Assembly: GCA_032690845.1 (NCBI GenBank)
Contig: CM064429.1
Location: 11,502,569-11,566,568 of the forward strand
Direction: 5' to 3'
DNA length: 64,000 bases
DNA from: Eleusine coracana subsp. coracana
Lineage: Eukaryota; Streptophyta; Magnoliopsida; Poales; Poaceae
Positions 34,546 through 46,346 of the stretch are shown piece by piece (position 1 is the stretch's first letter; each line of letters begins with the position of its first letter). A program made the translations under genes and the position numbers. Under the pieces are notes generated by a model. It made no database searches and was not told where the DNA came from. It saw only the letters and a program-made list of their open reading frames with translations.

Positions 34546-35330
34546 ATCATATGCTTTTGCTTCCGTTATGGATAAGACCACAAAGGACATATAAGGATAT
34601 ATACACATATTGTTTGTGGATGATGTGATGCTAATCAATGAGACTAGGATGGAGGTTAATCAGAAAATAGAGTTATGGAGGCAGACTTTTGAATCAAAAT
34701 ATTTTAGATTTAGTAGATCTGAAATGGAGTATATAAAACAGGATTTTAGTGCTAATACGCATGAGGAGGAAGATGTCAATCTCGGTGATCAGATTGTCTC
34801 CAAGAAAGACATTTTTTCTTTACTTAGGATTGATACTACGTAGTAGAGATATCAATGAAATGTTATTCTTATCTTAGAATTAAAGCCCAATAGTTTAAGC
34901 GGTGTCAAATTTTTAGTATCCTATGCAGTAAGGTGTGGCACAAAGGCTAATAGAAGACAAATTCTACAAGAATCTACTAAAAGGTGACATATTCAACAAC
35001 TACACATACATATTTATGGTAGATTTGTTGCCATGTAAAAGAGATGGTGTTCGGAATGATACATATAAAGATTAGGAGTGACACCAATCGATAAGAGTCT
35101 TATATAACATAATTTGAGATGATTTGGACATATATCTAATGAATGTTTTAAGACACAATGATACGTAGTGGGATAATAAGACACTCGGATAGTATAGAGA
35201 GGCACAAAATAAGAGCAAACTTGACGTCCACGAAGAAGGATCAAAATGTCGCTAATATAAAGAGTTGGCCATAGATAACAAAACGGAATAAGTAGCAGTA
35301 CAAGTACCAAGACTTTAAATTTGATATTCA
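34546..35330 (+). pseudogene. LINE (L1-type) reverse transcriptase, 3' fragment
   Basis: Reads 'AFASVMDKTTKDI', a stop, then 'LFVDDVMLINE' (FADD box with Ala to Val), 'NQKIELWRQTFESKYFRFSR' and 'EMEYIKQDFS'. Past the ORF end at 34843 the similarity continues with many stops ('FEMIWTYI' for the usual RWFGHI region, then 'NLTSTKKDQNV'). The rest of the LINE is absent. Long dead. Confidence 0.8.
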
Positions 35331-36290
35331 ACTCTCTTATTTGCTCTTTTCGTTTTGGTTTACTGATTTCTTTCTCTTTTCATTCTCCATCTTCTTTTGT
35401 TTTGCATGTCAATTGTATTAGATTGGTTAAAATCCAAGCTTATCTTTATATATTGACAACCAAAATTGACGACATGATGAAAATCTGTGAGACCAGTTTT
35501 GATTAGATCAATTTTACAAATGTTTGAAATGGTAAATTTGAAACCAATGCAAAGAGAGGGTCGAGACAATCGAAATGCACATGTGGATTGCACAGTTTGG
35601 ATTATAATCCCTATACTGAATTTAGACAAATTACAAATTTTGTTGGTTCAGGGTAACATCGGTCCACTCAATGCATTTCCTTCTGAATTTATTTGGAAAC
35701 TTCCAAGCTTGCTTCATAGTAACAAGAAATGTAATAAACTTATGAACAATGTCAAATCAAATTAGACTAGCAAATAATACAAAAATAAACAAGTTTTGTG
35801 GCCCAAGATAGATACGGTTATTCGTATTCAAAAGTAATTTTTTTTGCAAGCATAAATTTATTAGAATTAGTAAGTGAAACCATCAATTCAAAGCTCACTT
35901 TTCACAATTAAAATACTCATGTTTCTTAACATAGGAGTATTGCATAGATCATACGCATGTGCACTTCATAACAGATCCTGCGCACCTTTTCACGAACCTT
36001 CTTTCACATATAACCATACCGAACTTTATGTTATCTCCTATCTGATTTCTATTGAATGAATGCATTACCCGCAGGTCGAAATGGATGATAGTATTAAAAA
36101 AAAAAAAACAGAATAGATAGGATCAACACTTTTTCAAAACATATCCCAGTACAAATATTGAAACGTCAGCATGAAAGTCCGCATGTTAAGACCCTTCACG
36201 CTTTGCTAGTAAAAAAAATACAGGAATTCTACAACTGTTCCCATTGAAATTGGTTCTTGCTCCTCAAAACTGTGGCTGCTTGTTAGAATT
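35331..36290. other. 3' flank of eIF3e copy 1
   Basis: No gene. Bases 36168-36204 repeat part of the last eIF3e exon (36343-36379) with one mismatch. An A run lies at 36093-36108. Confidence 0.5.
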
Positions 36291-39260
36291 TCACCGAGCT
36301 GCCTGTTGTGCTGCTTGGGCTGGCTCCACAATGTTCTTTGCTAGCATGAAAGTCCGCATGTTAAGACCCTTCAAGCTTTCGATGATCTGCTCATGGCTGC
36401 AAAAGATGTCTCATAAATGGGTGATATAGTAAAGCAGATTACTACTCTTGCTATAATAAACCTTTGATTATTCAGACTGGATCACAGGGTTGAAGCTATA
36501 ACGAGAACAGGGTATGAATCCACAATCAACATATGGTGAGTATGCCTGGACAAAGCGACTTACACATTGACAGGATTGGTTGTCATTATAAGGGTTCCTG
36601 ACACAGAATCAATCCTGGCATCCAGTTTTGAATTCCTAACTAAGTTCATTATCCATGATTCCGCCTCATCGTAATTCATGTTCAGCTTCTCTGCAAGCTT
36701 GCTGTTTGTTCCAAAACAAACAGGTGAGGACATCTTAGATTTGTCAACAACAAACTTCTTATACAGTCCATAGAAATTTGACACCAAATAAGTTCTTATA
36801 CAGTCCATAAAAATTTGTTAACAGCAAGGTTCTTATGCAGTCCATAAAATATAAGTGCAAGCTTAAAAAAAGGATGCTTTTAAACTGAAATGTTTGCACA
36901 GGAAACCTTTGATGCTACAACTAGAGTCTCCCTCTAGTTAAAATCTTAGAATTATCCTCGCAAAAGTAACAACCTCAAACTATTACTAACAGAAATCCAA
37001 ACTGAACTGATGACAGCATGCAAAATGCAATGTTACTACCCAATAGGGCACAGTTGCTCACTAAGAAATACGAAATCATGTAGCAATATAACTAAAAAAG
37101 TAATCCAAACAAAAGGCAGGCAGCAAACATGTAGTGACAGACGGTTCATAAATAAAAAGTGCATTAGAAGACTGAATTTAGTGTTTTGATACTTTGCAAT
37201 TTTGTTCCCACCAATTTATTATTATACAATAATTGCTTCGGTCAGTGAAACACACACCTGATGTCGATGCAGCGATGAATACGGCAGTAAGTCTCAAAAA
37301 TAAACAGACGAGCATTTTCAAGGAACTCATCTCTCAAAGGAACAGTGATGAAATTTCCTTCTTGAATGCGCTTCCCAAGAAAAGGATCATTCAATATAAC
37401 CTATAAAGGAAGCCATGGAAGTTTATATAAATGTCTGATCAGCCTCATTTCACAAAAGCATGTTTCATAAAAGGAATAATTGGTTTTCAGTGTTTCTTTA
37501 CGTCAACAAGCACATACATGCAACAGTCAACAAACAGAATGGTCATGGAGATTGATTAAAAATACTACCTGCTCGCATTGCTGGAGTTTTTGTTGTGCAC
37601 CATCAAAATCATAGTTCACATACAGGCATTCCAGAAATTCAGTTATGGGGTCCTTGTAGCTATGCTGCTCCTGATGAATGACTTTAATAAGCTCTTTAAG
37701 CATATTCCTTCTTCTTTTGTTCACAACAACAGCAGTAGCAAGGTATCTCAGAAGATGGGGCGCATTTGTCTGAATAGCATTCAAGTACCTGAGGGGAAAA
37801 ATGAATGGGCAAATTGAATGATATAAGTTTCATTGTTGAACTAAATTACACAGTAGGAACAATTTAGAAGCAAACTCAAACATTTCAAGAATAGCATGTC
37901 TGAAACATTGCATTTCCACATCCACAAATTCAAGAGTAGTAACTCTGTCGGCTAAAAAATAACCAATTACTAATTATCACTCAATGATATTTCTAAACTA
38001 ATGATATCTTTAGTTCTTTACAGATCTATTAGCCAAGAATACCCAGTAGCAAGTTCTTGTTACAAGTAAATAAAAGTCAGTCAGTCTGACCTACAAAACT
38101 GCGAACAAGATTAATTCAGCCTGAGCTTTTAATAGACAAACCTGTCCTGGAAGAATAGATCAATTATCCCATTTCTACCATTTTCATGGTTAAAGAAGAT
38201 GAAGAGAGCCCAATGCATCAGCCATATCCTGTTCTGTAGCTGATTTAGAGGTGATGAAAAGTTCTGAAAAAGAAGAACATTCAGGGAACAAACTAAGTTA
38301 GTTATATACTGTACACTAAGAACAAAGAAAACATCATGAAAGTATGGGAGGAAAACCTTTGAATCAATTATTTCCTTCAAGCGGTTGAGTTCTTCCAGTG
38401 CTGTATCCCAGTTCTGCATAAGGATTTCTGCCGCTAGTTTTCCCCAAAGGGCACTCACACTCCTCTCACTGTTTGTGCACAGAGCACGATACTGGTACAG
38501 ATAATCAGCCGCCCCCGAGTAGTTACCACACTCAAACTGAAATTTGGCATACTGATACAGGGCTTCAATCTGGTCAGGACCAATCTGCATTGTTAACAAA
38601 CTTATTCAATTATCTTATCAGCGCATAACATGCTATGGTAATACAATGCATACCCCCTTCAACGTTTTCGTTAAATTCTGACCCTATCTTATTACATACA
38701 GAACCGTGATAAAATCTGTAATCAATTATATGTATCCACATCTAACGTCACCAACTCTTAAAGATCCATCCCTTGTCAAAGTAAAATAAAAATCCTGCAA
38801 ATGGCTCTTAATTTCACAACCACATCTTGCGAGTTTGCCACACACCAAAGTTTGGCAGTCTACAACCCATTAAATCTAAGAGGCAGGAGATTCAGACCTG
38901 GAAGCGCTCCTGGAGCATGTGGATGTTGTACTGCTTGTCGGGCCTGAGCTCCTGCACGAGCTGCGGATTCTGGAGGAAGGCGACGATGGGAGCGGCGGCG
39001 GAGTCCAGCGACTTGAGCCTGGCGAGCACCTCGGCGCGGCGCGCGACCATGTCGGTGGGGACGTCGTCGGTGCCGTGGAGCGACTTGTGGATGTCCATGG
39101 CGTAGTCGACCATGTTGGTGCCGTTGAGGAGGCGGATCTTGGCCTCGAGGATCTCACCATCCGGGTGGAGCTGGCGCTCCTGCAGGAACTCGAGCAACGG
39201 GAACACCAAGTGGCGGTCCAGCTGCGCCGCCATCAGCGCCGTCAGGTCGTGTTCCGCCAT
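36291..39260 (-). CDS. EIF3E: Translation initiation factor eIF3 subunit e (INT6), copy 1
   Basis: Subunit e is part of the eIF3 complex, which brings mRNA and initiator tRNA to the 40S ribosome in the cytoplasm. Seven exons: 39260-38898, 38584-38357, 38263-38142, 37788-37569, 37400-37258, 36701-36564 and 36396-36291. They sum to 1,320 bases (439 residues plus stop) without a break; all introns are GT-AG. The N-terminal eIF3e domain begins 'MAEHDLTALMAAQLDRHLVF' and runs to about residue 135. Exons 2-4 give 'FECGNYSGAADYLYQYRA' and 'KRRRNMLKELIKVI'. The PCI (PINT) domain spans roughly residues 230-400 and ends 'LNMNYDEAESWIMNLVRNSK' and 'HEQIIESLKGLNMRTFMLAK'. Length matches plant eIF3e (about 440). 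Three 37-base repeats lie in intron 5 (36750-36850). Confidence 0.96.
36750..36850. repeat. Three-copy tandem repeat in intron 5 of eIF3e copy 1
   Basis: 'ttcttatacagtccataaaa' recurs three times with a spacing of about 35 bases. Confidence 0.85.
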
Positions 39261-40567
39261 GGCTGGATGCTCGTTCGTGGCGGCGCGGGGAGGAGAGAGG
39301 GGGGAAGCGGATGCCGGAACGAAGAGGGTTTGAGGTTTTGTGGATCAGGAGCCGATCGTAGTCGTCCGTGAGATCGGACGGCCCAGAGAAGGCCTTGTTT
39401 GGAAGCCGTTCCGTGACCGTGAGAAACCCCTAAAACCGACGTGCTCCAGTCTAATTTTCTGCTCTGGATCCTTTTGTTCCTCTGGAAAATTTGGTAAAAG
39501 GATTTTCAGTTTTTGTCATCAAACAATGGGCTAAATTGACTTGTTCATTCGAAATTTTGGTAAAAGAAATTTCAACATTTGTCATCAAACAGGCCTCATT
39601 GACTTTGTGGACCTTGTATCCCTCTTTGGTTGGATTTTGGGTCAGAATCAGATCAGCTGGTCATGATAAAATACAGTGACAAGAGCACTAGTGAAAGACC
39701 CTACAATACCGGACAGGATGCTCTCTCAGTTCAACCAACAAACTTCGTTTTGTTCTCAAATAAAAAAAAACTTCGTTTTTTATCGGATCAGACGATTTAA
39801 ACATCAACCAAAGATGTAAACCAAAAAGATTTTGCACTTTGTAAAGTTATTAAAATATGTCCCTATGGAAGCAGCCGTAAAATATAACCTTACTCTACAG
39901 CTTGTTCTTTTCTTGGTAATATTATAAACAACAAGTGAGCTTAATAGGATTGATCCACATCTTCTTTTCCTGACAAAACAACATACATCTAATCCACATA
40001 ATAAGTTTGTAATAGAGAAATACGATCATAAGAAAGGCGTTAACGATGGTCAGAAATGTGCATTCTTCTTTTGTTCTTATCTTATTCCTATAATCAATTC
40101 TATTCCCATGAAAGATCAGTTATAATATTTAATTTTTACCACAAAACGCACCCGCATGAGCTAAAATTAATACCACAAACAGGCAAAAACAAAACCTAGA
40201 GAATAGCAAACAACATCCTCTTAATTTTGCTCTACCTTCACCAGTTGGAATCTAGAGGAGACCATGAATGAGAAGAGTACGTGTGCTGGCACAAGATTGA
40301 GCCAGGGCATTTGGAACCAGTTGGAAATTGCAGGCGTGAAATTGACAAAAGTAGAAAAAAGTAGATTCTGTGACCGTGTTTTTCCATGTTTTAATTTATT
40401 TATTTTTTCTATGAGGGGATGACAATTCAAAACCAACCGTGAGACATTCAAATTTGACGGCAGTCCTCTGCTTTCCTTTTGCTGACAAAACCCACTCCGA
40501 CCCCGCGCTTTCCCCACCAAAACACCTGCTCGCGCCCTGCGTCGCACGGGGACGAAGAGAACCTGCC
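39261..40567. promoter_or_regulatory. Shared upstream region of the divergent eIF3e genes
   Basis: 1,307 bases separate the two start codons, so both promoters must lie here. No TATA box was placed with confidence. A MITE occupies 39391-39596; the rest is AT-rich and shows no gene. Confidence 0.6.
39391..39596. mobile_element. MITE between the eIF3e genes
   Basis: Left end GGCCTTGTTTGGAAG, reversed right end AGGCCTGTTTGATG. The right half contains a direct repeat of about 66 bases ('ttttggtaaaag..catcaaaca' at 39488 and 39555). It begins about 130 bases upstream of the copy 1 start codon. Confidence 0.6.
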
Positions 40568-43500
40568 ATGGCGGAGCACGATCTGACGTCGCGCCTGGCG
40601 GCGCAGTTGGACCGCCACCTGGTGCTCCCGCTGCTGGAGTTCGTGCAGGAGCGGCGTCTCTACCCGGAGGCGGAGGTCATGGAGGCCAAGCTCCCCCTCC
40701 TCGACGGCACCAACATGGTCAACTACGCCATGGACATCCACCGGTCCCTCCTCGGCGCCGACGACATGGTCGCGCGCCGCGAGGAGGTCATCGCCAGGCT
40801 CATGTCCCTGGAGGCGGCCGCTGCCCCGCTCGTGGCGTTCCTGCAGGAGCCGAAGCTCGTGCAGGAACTCAAGCCCGAGCCCGGCAGGCAGTTCAACCTC
40901 CACATGATTCAGCAGCGCTTCCAGGCATGCCGTCTCATCGACGACCTTCATTTTTCTCTCCCCACTTTTTACTTAATTCTTGGATTGCACTGACTGTGAA
41001 TAAAAATCTTCGGTACTCTCCAGGTGTACGATAACTAAGAGCCGAATTTAGGAGAGTCGTTGAGGTGGACATATTAACTGATAGAATTCTGCTGTTAAAA
41101 CAATTGCAGATTGGTCCTCAACAGATCGAAGGTTTGTATGACCTTGCTAAATTCTGGTTCGAGTGCGGGAATTACCCATTCGCTGTTGAGTACCTGTACC
41201 AGTACCGTGTTTTCTGCACACAAAGCGAGAGGAGCGTGAGCGCGTCGTGGGGGATACTGGCATCAGAGATTCTGAATCACAATTGGGATGCTGCGCTTGA
41301 AGAGCTCAATCGCTTAAAAGAGATTATTGATTCGAAGGTTTTCCTCTCATAAATTTGATGTTGTGTTTTTGGGTTTTAGCTTGCCACTTTGCGTCTTATC
41401 TGATTCCCTTTTTTTTCACAGAACTTCTTGTCACCCTTCAATCAACTCCAGAACAGGATATGGCTGATGCATTGGAGTCTCTTCATCTTCTTCAACCACG
41501 AAAATGGCAGAAATGGGATCATTGATCTGTTCTTCCAGGACAGGTTTGTCTAATAAAAGCACAAAATGACTCTAGTGTTTGTATTATGGTCTTACAATCA
41601 GTAGCACTTTAGCCCGATACTTGAGTAAGCAGCTAGGTCCGCCTGGAATATTAGCATAAAAGTGATTTTTTATATCAGTAGTAGGATCTCGGTAATGTCT
41701 TCCATGTTGTGAATTACAGAATGGAAGAAAACAATTCCCCAAACAGAACAAATGTGTATGCTATTTTTCATACAAAGAGAGCATCTGCTTATTCTCAAAT
41801 ATGCAGCAGATGTGAGTGTGGTACATGGAACGATAGAAATACTATAGGCATATAAGAGGTTCTAAAACTTTCTTGTTGATGTTTCAGTTTGCTTTTTAGT
41901 CCATTTCTTCCTTCTGTATTATCAAATTAAACAGCAAAACATTTTTTTTAATAAACAGTGAAAGTGATTTTTTTAATTCTCCAGGTACTTGAATGCTATT
42001 CGGACAAATGCGCATCATCTTTTGAGATACCTAGCTGCTGCAGTTATTGTGAACAAAAGGAGAAGGAATATGCTTAAAGAATTGATTAAAGTCATTCAAC
42101 AGGAGTACCATTGCTACAAGGATCCTATAACTGAATTCCTGAAATGCTTGTACGTGAACTACGACTTTGATGGTGTACCAAAGAAACTAATGGAATGTGA
42201 ACAGGTAACTTTCAGGGTTTTTTTTAATCATCTTGATAACTATTCTACTACATGTATGTGCCTATTGAAATACTGAAAAGCTTGAAAGATGGTGTACCAG
42301 ATAGATGCCGTTTTTGGGGGGCATAGCATCCAATTTGAATCATCCCTTGCTAATGCTTTTCAATTATGGCTGGGTAAATATTTTTCATGTCCAGGTAGTT
42401 ATTCTAGTTGCATTGTCAGTAGCACAGGTGAAGCCGTGAAGGCATACCCAATGGTTGAACACTAACACTGTACATTATTGAATTTGATAATACTTACCTC
42501 TATTTCTCAGCATAATGCTGCCTCAACTATGAATGATAATATTATTCCCATATGCTAGACAACTTGTTGTCTAACTTGTTGCCATCAACAACTAACATTG
42601 AGTATAATTTATATGTCTTATAACTAGCTGTATTACTTTTGTTGTGTTCTAATGGCCGCCTGTCCAGGTTATACTAAATGATCCTTTTCTGGGAAGGCAC
42701 ACTGAGGAAGGAAATTTCATTAGTATTCCCTTGAGAGACGAATTCCTTGAAAATGCTCGTATGCTTTTATTCGAAACTTATTGCTGCATACACCAGCGCA
42801 TCGATTTTCGGTGGGTATTTCTGTACTCAAATTTTAATGACTCATAGTTTTGTTGCAACAATTAGCTGGAAGAATGCACAATTATAACCATCAGCGTGCT
42901 ATGTCCATACTAAGGAATTTTCTAAGATGTTTGTTATTCTGCGTGTTTATTGTCTAATATTTGTTTGGACTACTGTGTACCGTTAGATGATATATCACTA
43001 TATCAGAGTATTAGACTCGCTTGTGAACATCATCAAAGCTTCAACTCTATATCTTTATCTTTAGATATCTAAAACGTGTGTTTTTCCATACAAAATAGCA
43101 TGCCATGTCATCTATGAAACGTGAATCGTTGGATCTCTCCTTGGAGAAACACGGGGGGTTGGATGGCATATGTAACAATTACATCAAAATCCTTCCAGAA
43201 GTAGCTACTGTTTCTCGGTCCTTCCACCATTCCCTACAACTTATATCTAGACTCTTCACTGATAAAATCTTGATTCTTGGTCCTTCCACCTCTACAAGTT
43301 CTATCTAGCCCTTTATAAATACATAATTTGTTTTCAGTGCTTCCACTTCCAAAATTTTGCAAGAAGATCCACTAGATAATCAAAACTAAATTATTCAGAT
43401 CTTTTCTTCACAATTCAACAACTCCATCATAATAAAAATGATAAAAAATACACAAAGAAAGAGAGTTAATGCATCTATGAACATTTCTCATAAAGTTAAA

Positions 43501-45518
43501 AAGTTCTTAATCTTCAAGAAAGAATTAAAAAATTGCTAATTTGTGAACTAAAGATATGAGATTCACCTTTTCTGTAGTTTTCTTTTATGAAGAACTATCA
43601 TGATTTTTTTAATTGTATTTGGTAATCCATTTGATCCACTTAGGAAAATCTCGCATTCAAACAAAGATTCAATATTAATTAGTTGTGCATCTTTTGAATA
43701 AATAAGTATTTTTGATTCTTTTGATATATAGATATAACACATCATTTATAAAAAATCTATATATTGTGTAGGCATAAAACAAGTATGAACAATGAAATTT
43801 GGTTTACATTGCTAGCCACAAATGTAGACAAAAAATGAGAGTAATCTTTTGAAACAGAATAACGTTTCCTTCAAAATATCAAACATTATTCTAAAAAAAA
43901 GATATAAGATTTTTAAACCACAACTCACCAATCTCTTTGTTCATTTATATTTTTCTTGAAAATAAGTATACGTTTTAAAATAAGATATAGCCATGTAACA
44001 AATATACAAAATAAAACTTGATTAACATTACCATCTACTGTTGTATGTACTAAAAGGTGGGATTGATTTTTTGAAATAAAATAAATTTTTTTGAAGTATA
44101 TGAAGAATAAAAATAAAATAGAGTTGATTGAAATACTGTTATAAGAAATCAATATATGAGATTCATAGTTCATAACCATCAAATTGTTTCTATGGATTAT
44201 TTGTGAGTTCAACATTTATTCTTTTTAGTTGATTTTATTCTTAGATATATTTTTTTATGAATGTTTCTCCACATCGATATGTATTGGATTTATTTTAGAC
44301 TCATTTTGTCTGATAAGTGAATAGCAACTAATTTATTTTAGACCCTGCGTCAACTTACCTATAGAAAATATGTGTATCCAACACTTTTATATGATTGTAT
44401 TAAATTGTTTTTTTAAATGTTTAAGTGTATATAAATAAAAATATTGAGAACTAAAAGGTCATTGAAAATCAATTGTAACAATGACAATGAAGCACTAAAA
44501 TAAAGTAAAACTTATAGTTTGTTTTATATCTAAATTTTTTTTCTAAAATCCTATTTTAGAAATGTTCAAATAAACTAATTTAGTTATCTAAATGTCTCAC
44601 TTTCAAAAAATAATGCTGGAACACATCTTATTTGTTGCATAATTTTAGCACATCATTCTTCTACATTCACATATAAATGTGGTTATGAATAAACTTGCAA
44701 TATAATTTGTTTGAAAATTTTTTGAGCTAGAGATCTGTGACACTATATTGCTATATATATAATCCAAATATTTATACATCATAATTGTAGTTGTATCATG
44801 AAGCGCATTGCCACGCGACAATTCTAGTGCATTTTATTTCATGTGCTATCATCGTTCTGGTTTACAGATCAGTGATCAGATTGTTGAATGCACTTGTTAG
44901 GAATAACGCCATGTTCTAAAGTGAAAGTAGATTGCTGATGGTTCAAGAACATGTCAACCTTCAATCTTAAGAAAAAAGTTCCAATAAGTCCAGCCTTCAG
45001 TATAAGGAGGGCACAACATATTTTCCATTGGCTTTCATTTGTAGGAACTTCACTATTAACAGATCTAGGAATATGATTTAATTTGGTTCACTATTTTTGC
45101 AATAAAAAGCATTCTCGCAGAAAAAATGAACATGAGGCGTTATGAGGCAGAATTGTGGGTAACAAACATGGTTAGGAGTTCAAAACTGGATGCCAAGATT
45201 GATTCAGTGTCTGGAACTGTTATCATGACTACCGATCATGTTAATGTGTAAGTTCTTTCCCCATGCATACTCACCACATGCTACGTGTACTGCTACAATC
45301 GTGGTACTTCGTCAAAGAATCCTCTATATACTAATATGCAAGCTAGAATACCAAAATGCTTATCTATGATTAATTGTGTTATTTTTCTTTGTAGGCATGA
45401 TCAGATTATGAAAGGTCTGAAGAATCTTAATTCACGGACCTACATACTAGCAAAATCCATTGTTGAGCTGCCTCAAGCAGCAAACCAGGAAGGAGATAAC
45501 GAGTCTCTACAATATTAA
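40568..45518 (+). CDS. EIF3E: Translation initiation factor eIF3 subunit e (INT6), copy 2
   Basis: Head-to-head paralogue of copy 1. Exons: 40568-40924, 41110-41337, 41422-41543, 41985-42204, 42668-42810, 45110-45247 and 45395-45518; together 1,332 bases, 443 residues, open throughout. Exons 2 to 6 have exactly the lengths of copy 1 (228, 122, 220, 143, 138) and all phases agree. Exon 1 is six bases shorter and the C-terminus differs ('ELPQAANQEGDNESLQY'). Exon 2 keeps 58 of 76 residues. Intron 1 uses GC (CAG|GCATGC), since no GT suits the frame; all other introns are GT-AG. Intron 5 is 2.3 kb against 0.56 kb in copy 1. Start chosen by alignment of MAEHDLT; an in-frame upstream ATG at 40439 exists. 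Expression unknown. Confidence 0.9.
43052..44827 (+). mobile_element. Helitron candidate in intron 5 of eIF3e copy 2
   Basis: Begins A|TCTTTATCTTTAGATATC and ends with a short stem (CGC...GCG in 'agcgcattgccacgcgac') then 'aattCTAG|T', as expected for a Helitron inserted between A and T. The 1.8-kb body is AT-rich and has no Rep/helicase ORF. The extent accounts for most of the excess length of this intron. The hairpin is weak. Confidence 0.45.
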
Positions 45519-45717
45519 GGCGCCAAAGTTAACAATCTCCACAGTTTTATAAAATATGGAGCTACATAGGCCATAGGACAGAAAGTAAAGCAATAGGAAA
45601 CGGATATATGCTAAAACACGATTAAAAAATAGCTGCATTAGTATTTGAATTTATTATATAATATTATTTACTGCAAATCATGTGTACTCACCTTGTAAGT
45701 AAATTTTGCATTACTAC
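45519..45717. other. 3' flank of eIF3e copy 2
   Basis: AT-rich; probably contains the poly(A) site but no signal was assigned. Confidence 0.4.
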
Positions 45718-46346
45718 TGTCGGGGTGAATACTAGTGGAGCCACCAGGACAGAGTCAACATCAAAGTGACGTAGTCAACGACAGGCAAAAAACTCTGCCC
45801 TGCCTTCGCCTCGTCCGACCCCATGAGTAGAGTTGACCGCTTTCGCCTTGTTCGACCCCTATGAGTGGGTCAGGCACTGCCGCGTCGAACCCATCCCGTG
45901 TCTCCTGACCTCCGTGCACGGGGTTAAGCACGTTGATAACATGACTAGGATAGGATAAGGACAAGCATTCAATGCTTGCAATTATGACAGATGCGTGTTC
46001 GTGCATAGTGTCGCTTGTGTCAGACGCTGTGCTGCCAACTCCCGCCAGAAACCTATCCCGTTTGATGACGAGGGAAGTGATGTGGCACTGACATACCCAG
46101 AGTAGCAGGTTGGGAAAAACCGGAAGTGACAGTGTGGATTCAGCCAAATCCTTATCGGTGGCCACACGCCAGGCAAAAGACAACACCTTGCCCAATCGCC
46201 CGGGAGGGATTGGAACGTCTTCGTCTATCCCGACCCTCACAGCCTGGGGTTGGATGAGGCAGACAAGGCAACATGAACGAATGGGCTATCCATGACCAAC
46301 TTGAAATGTCACGACGGGCACGCAGCATAGTACGCACCATACGGTA
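45718..46346. mobile_element. LTR-like fragment, GC-rich
   Basis: Begins TGTCGGGGTGAATAC, a common gypsy LTR start, and adjoins the truncated hAT gene. The other end and a target duplication were not found, so its full extent is uncertain. No gene. Confidence 0.4.

Noticed and set aside
45761..46240. 159-residue ORF as a gene
   Set aside because: GC-rich LTR-like sequence, frames open on both strands, no recognisable domain.
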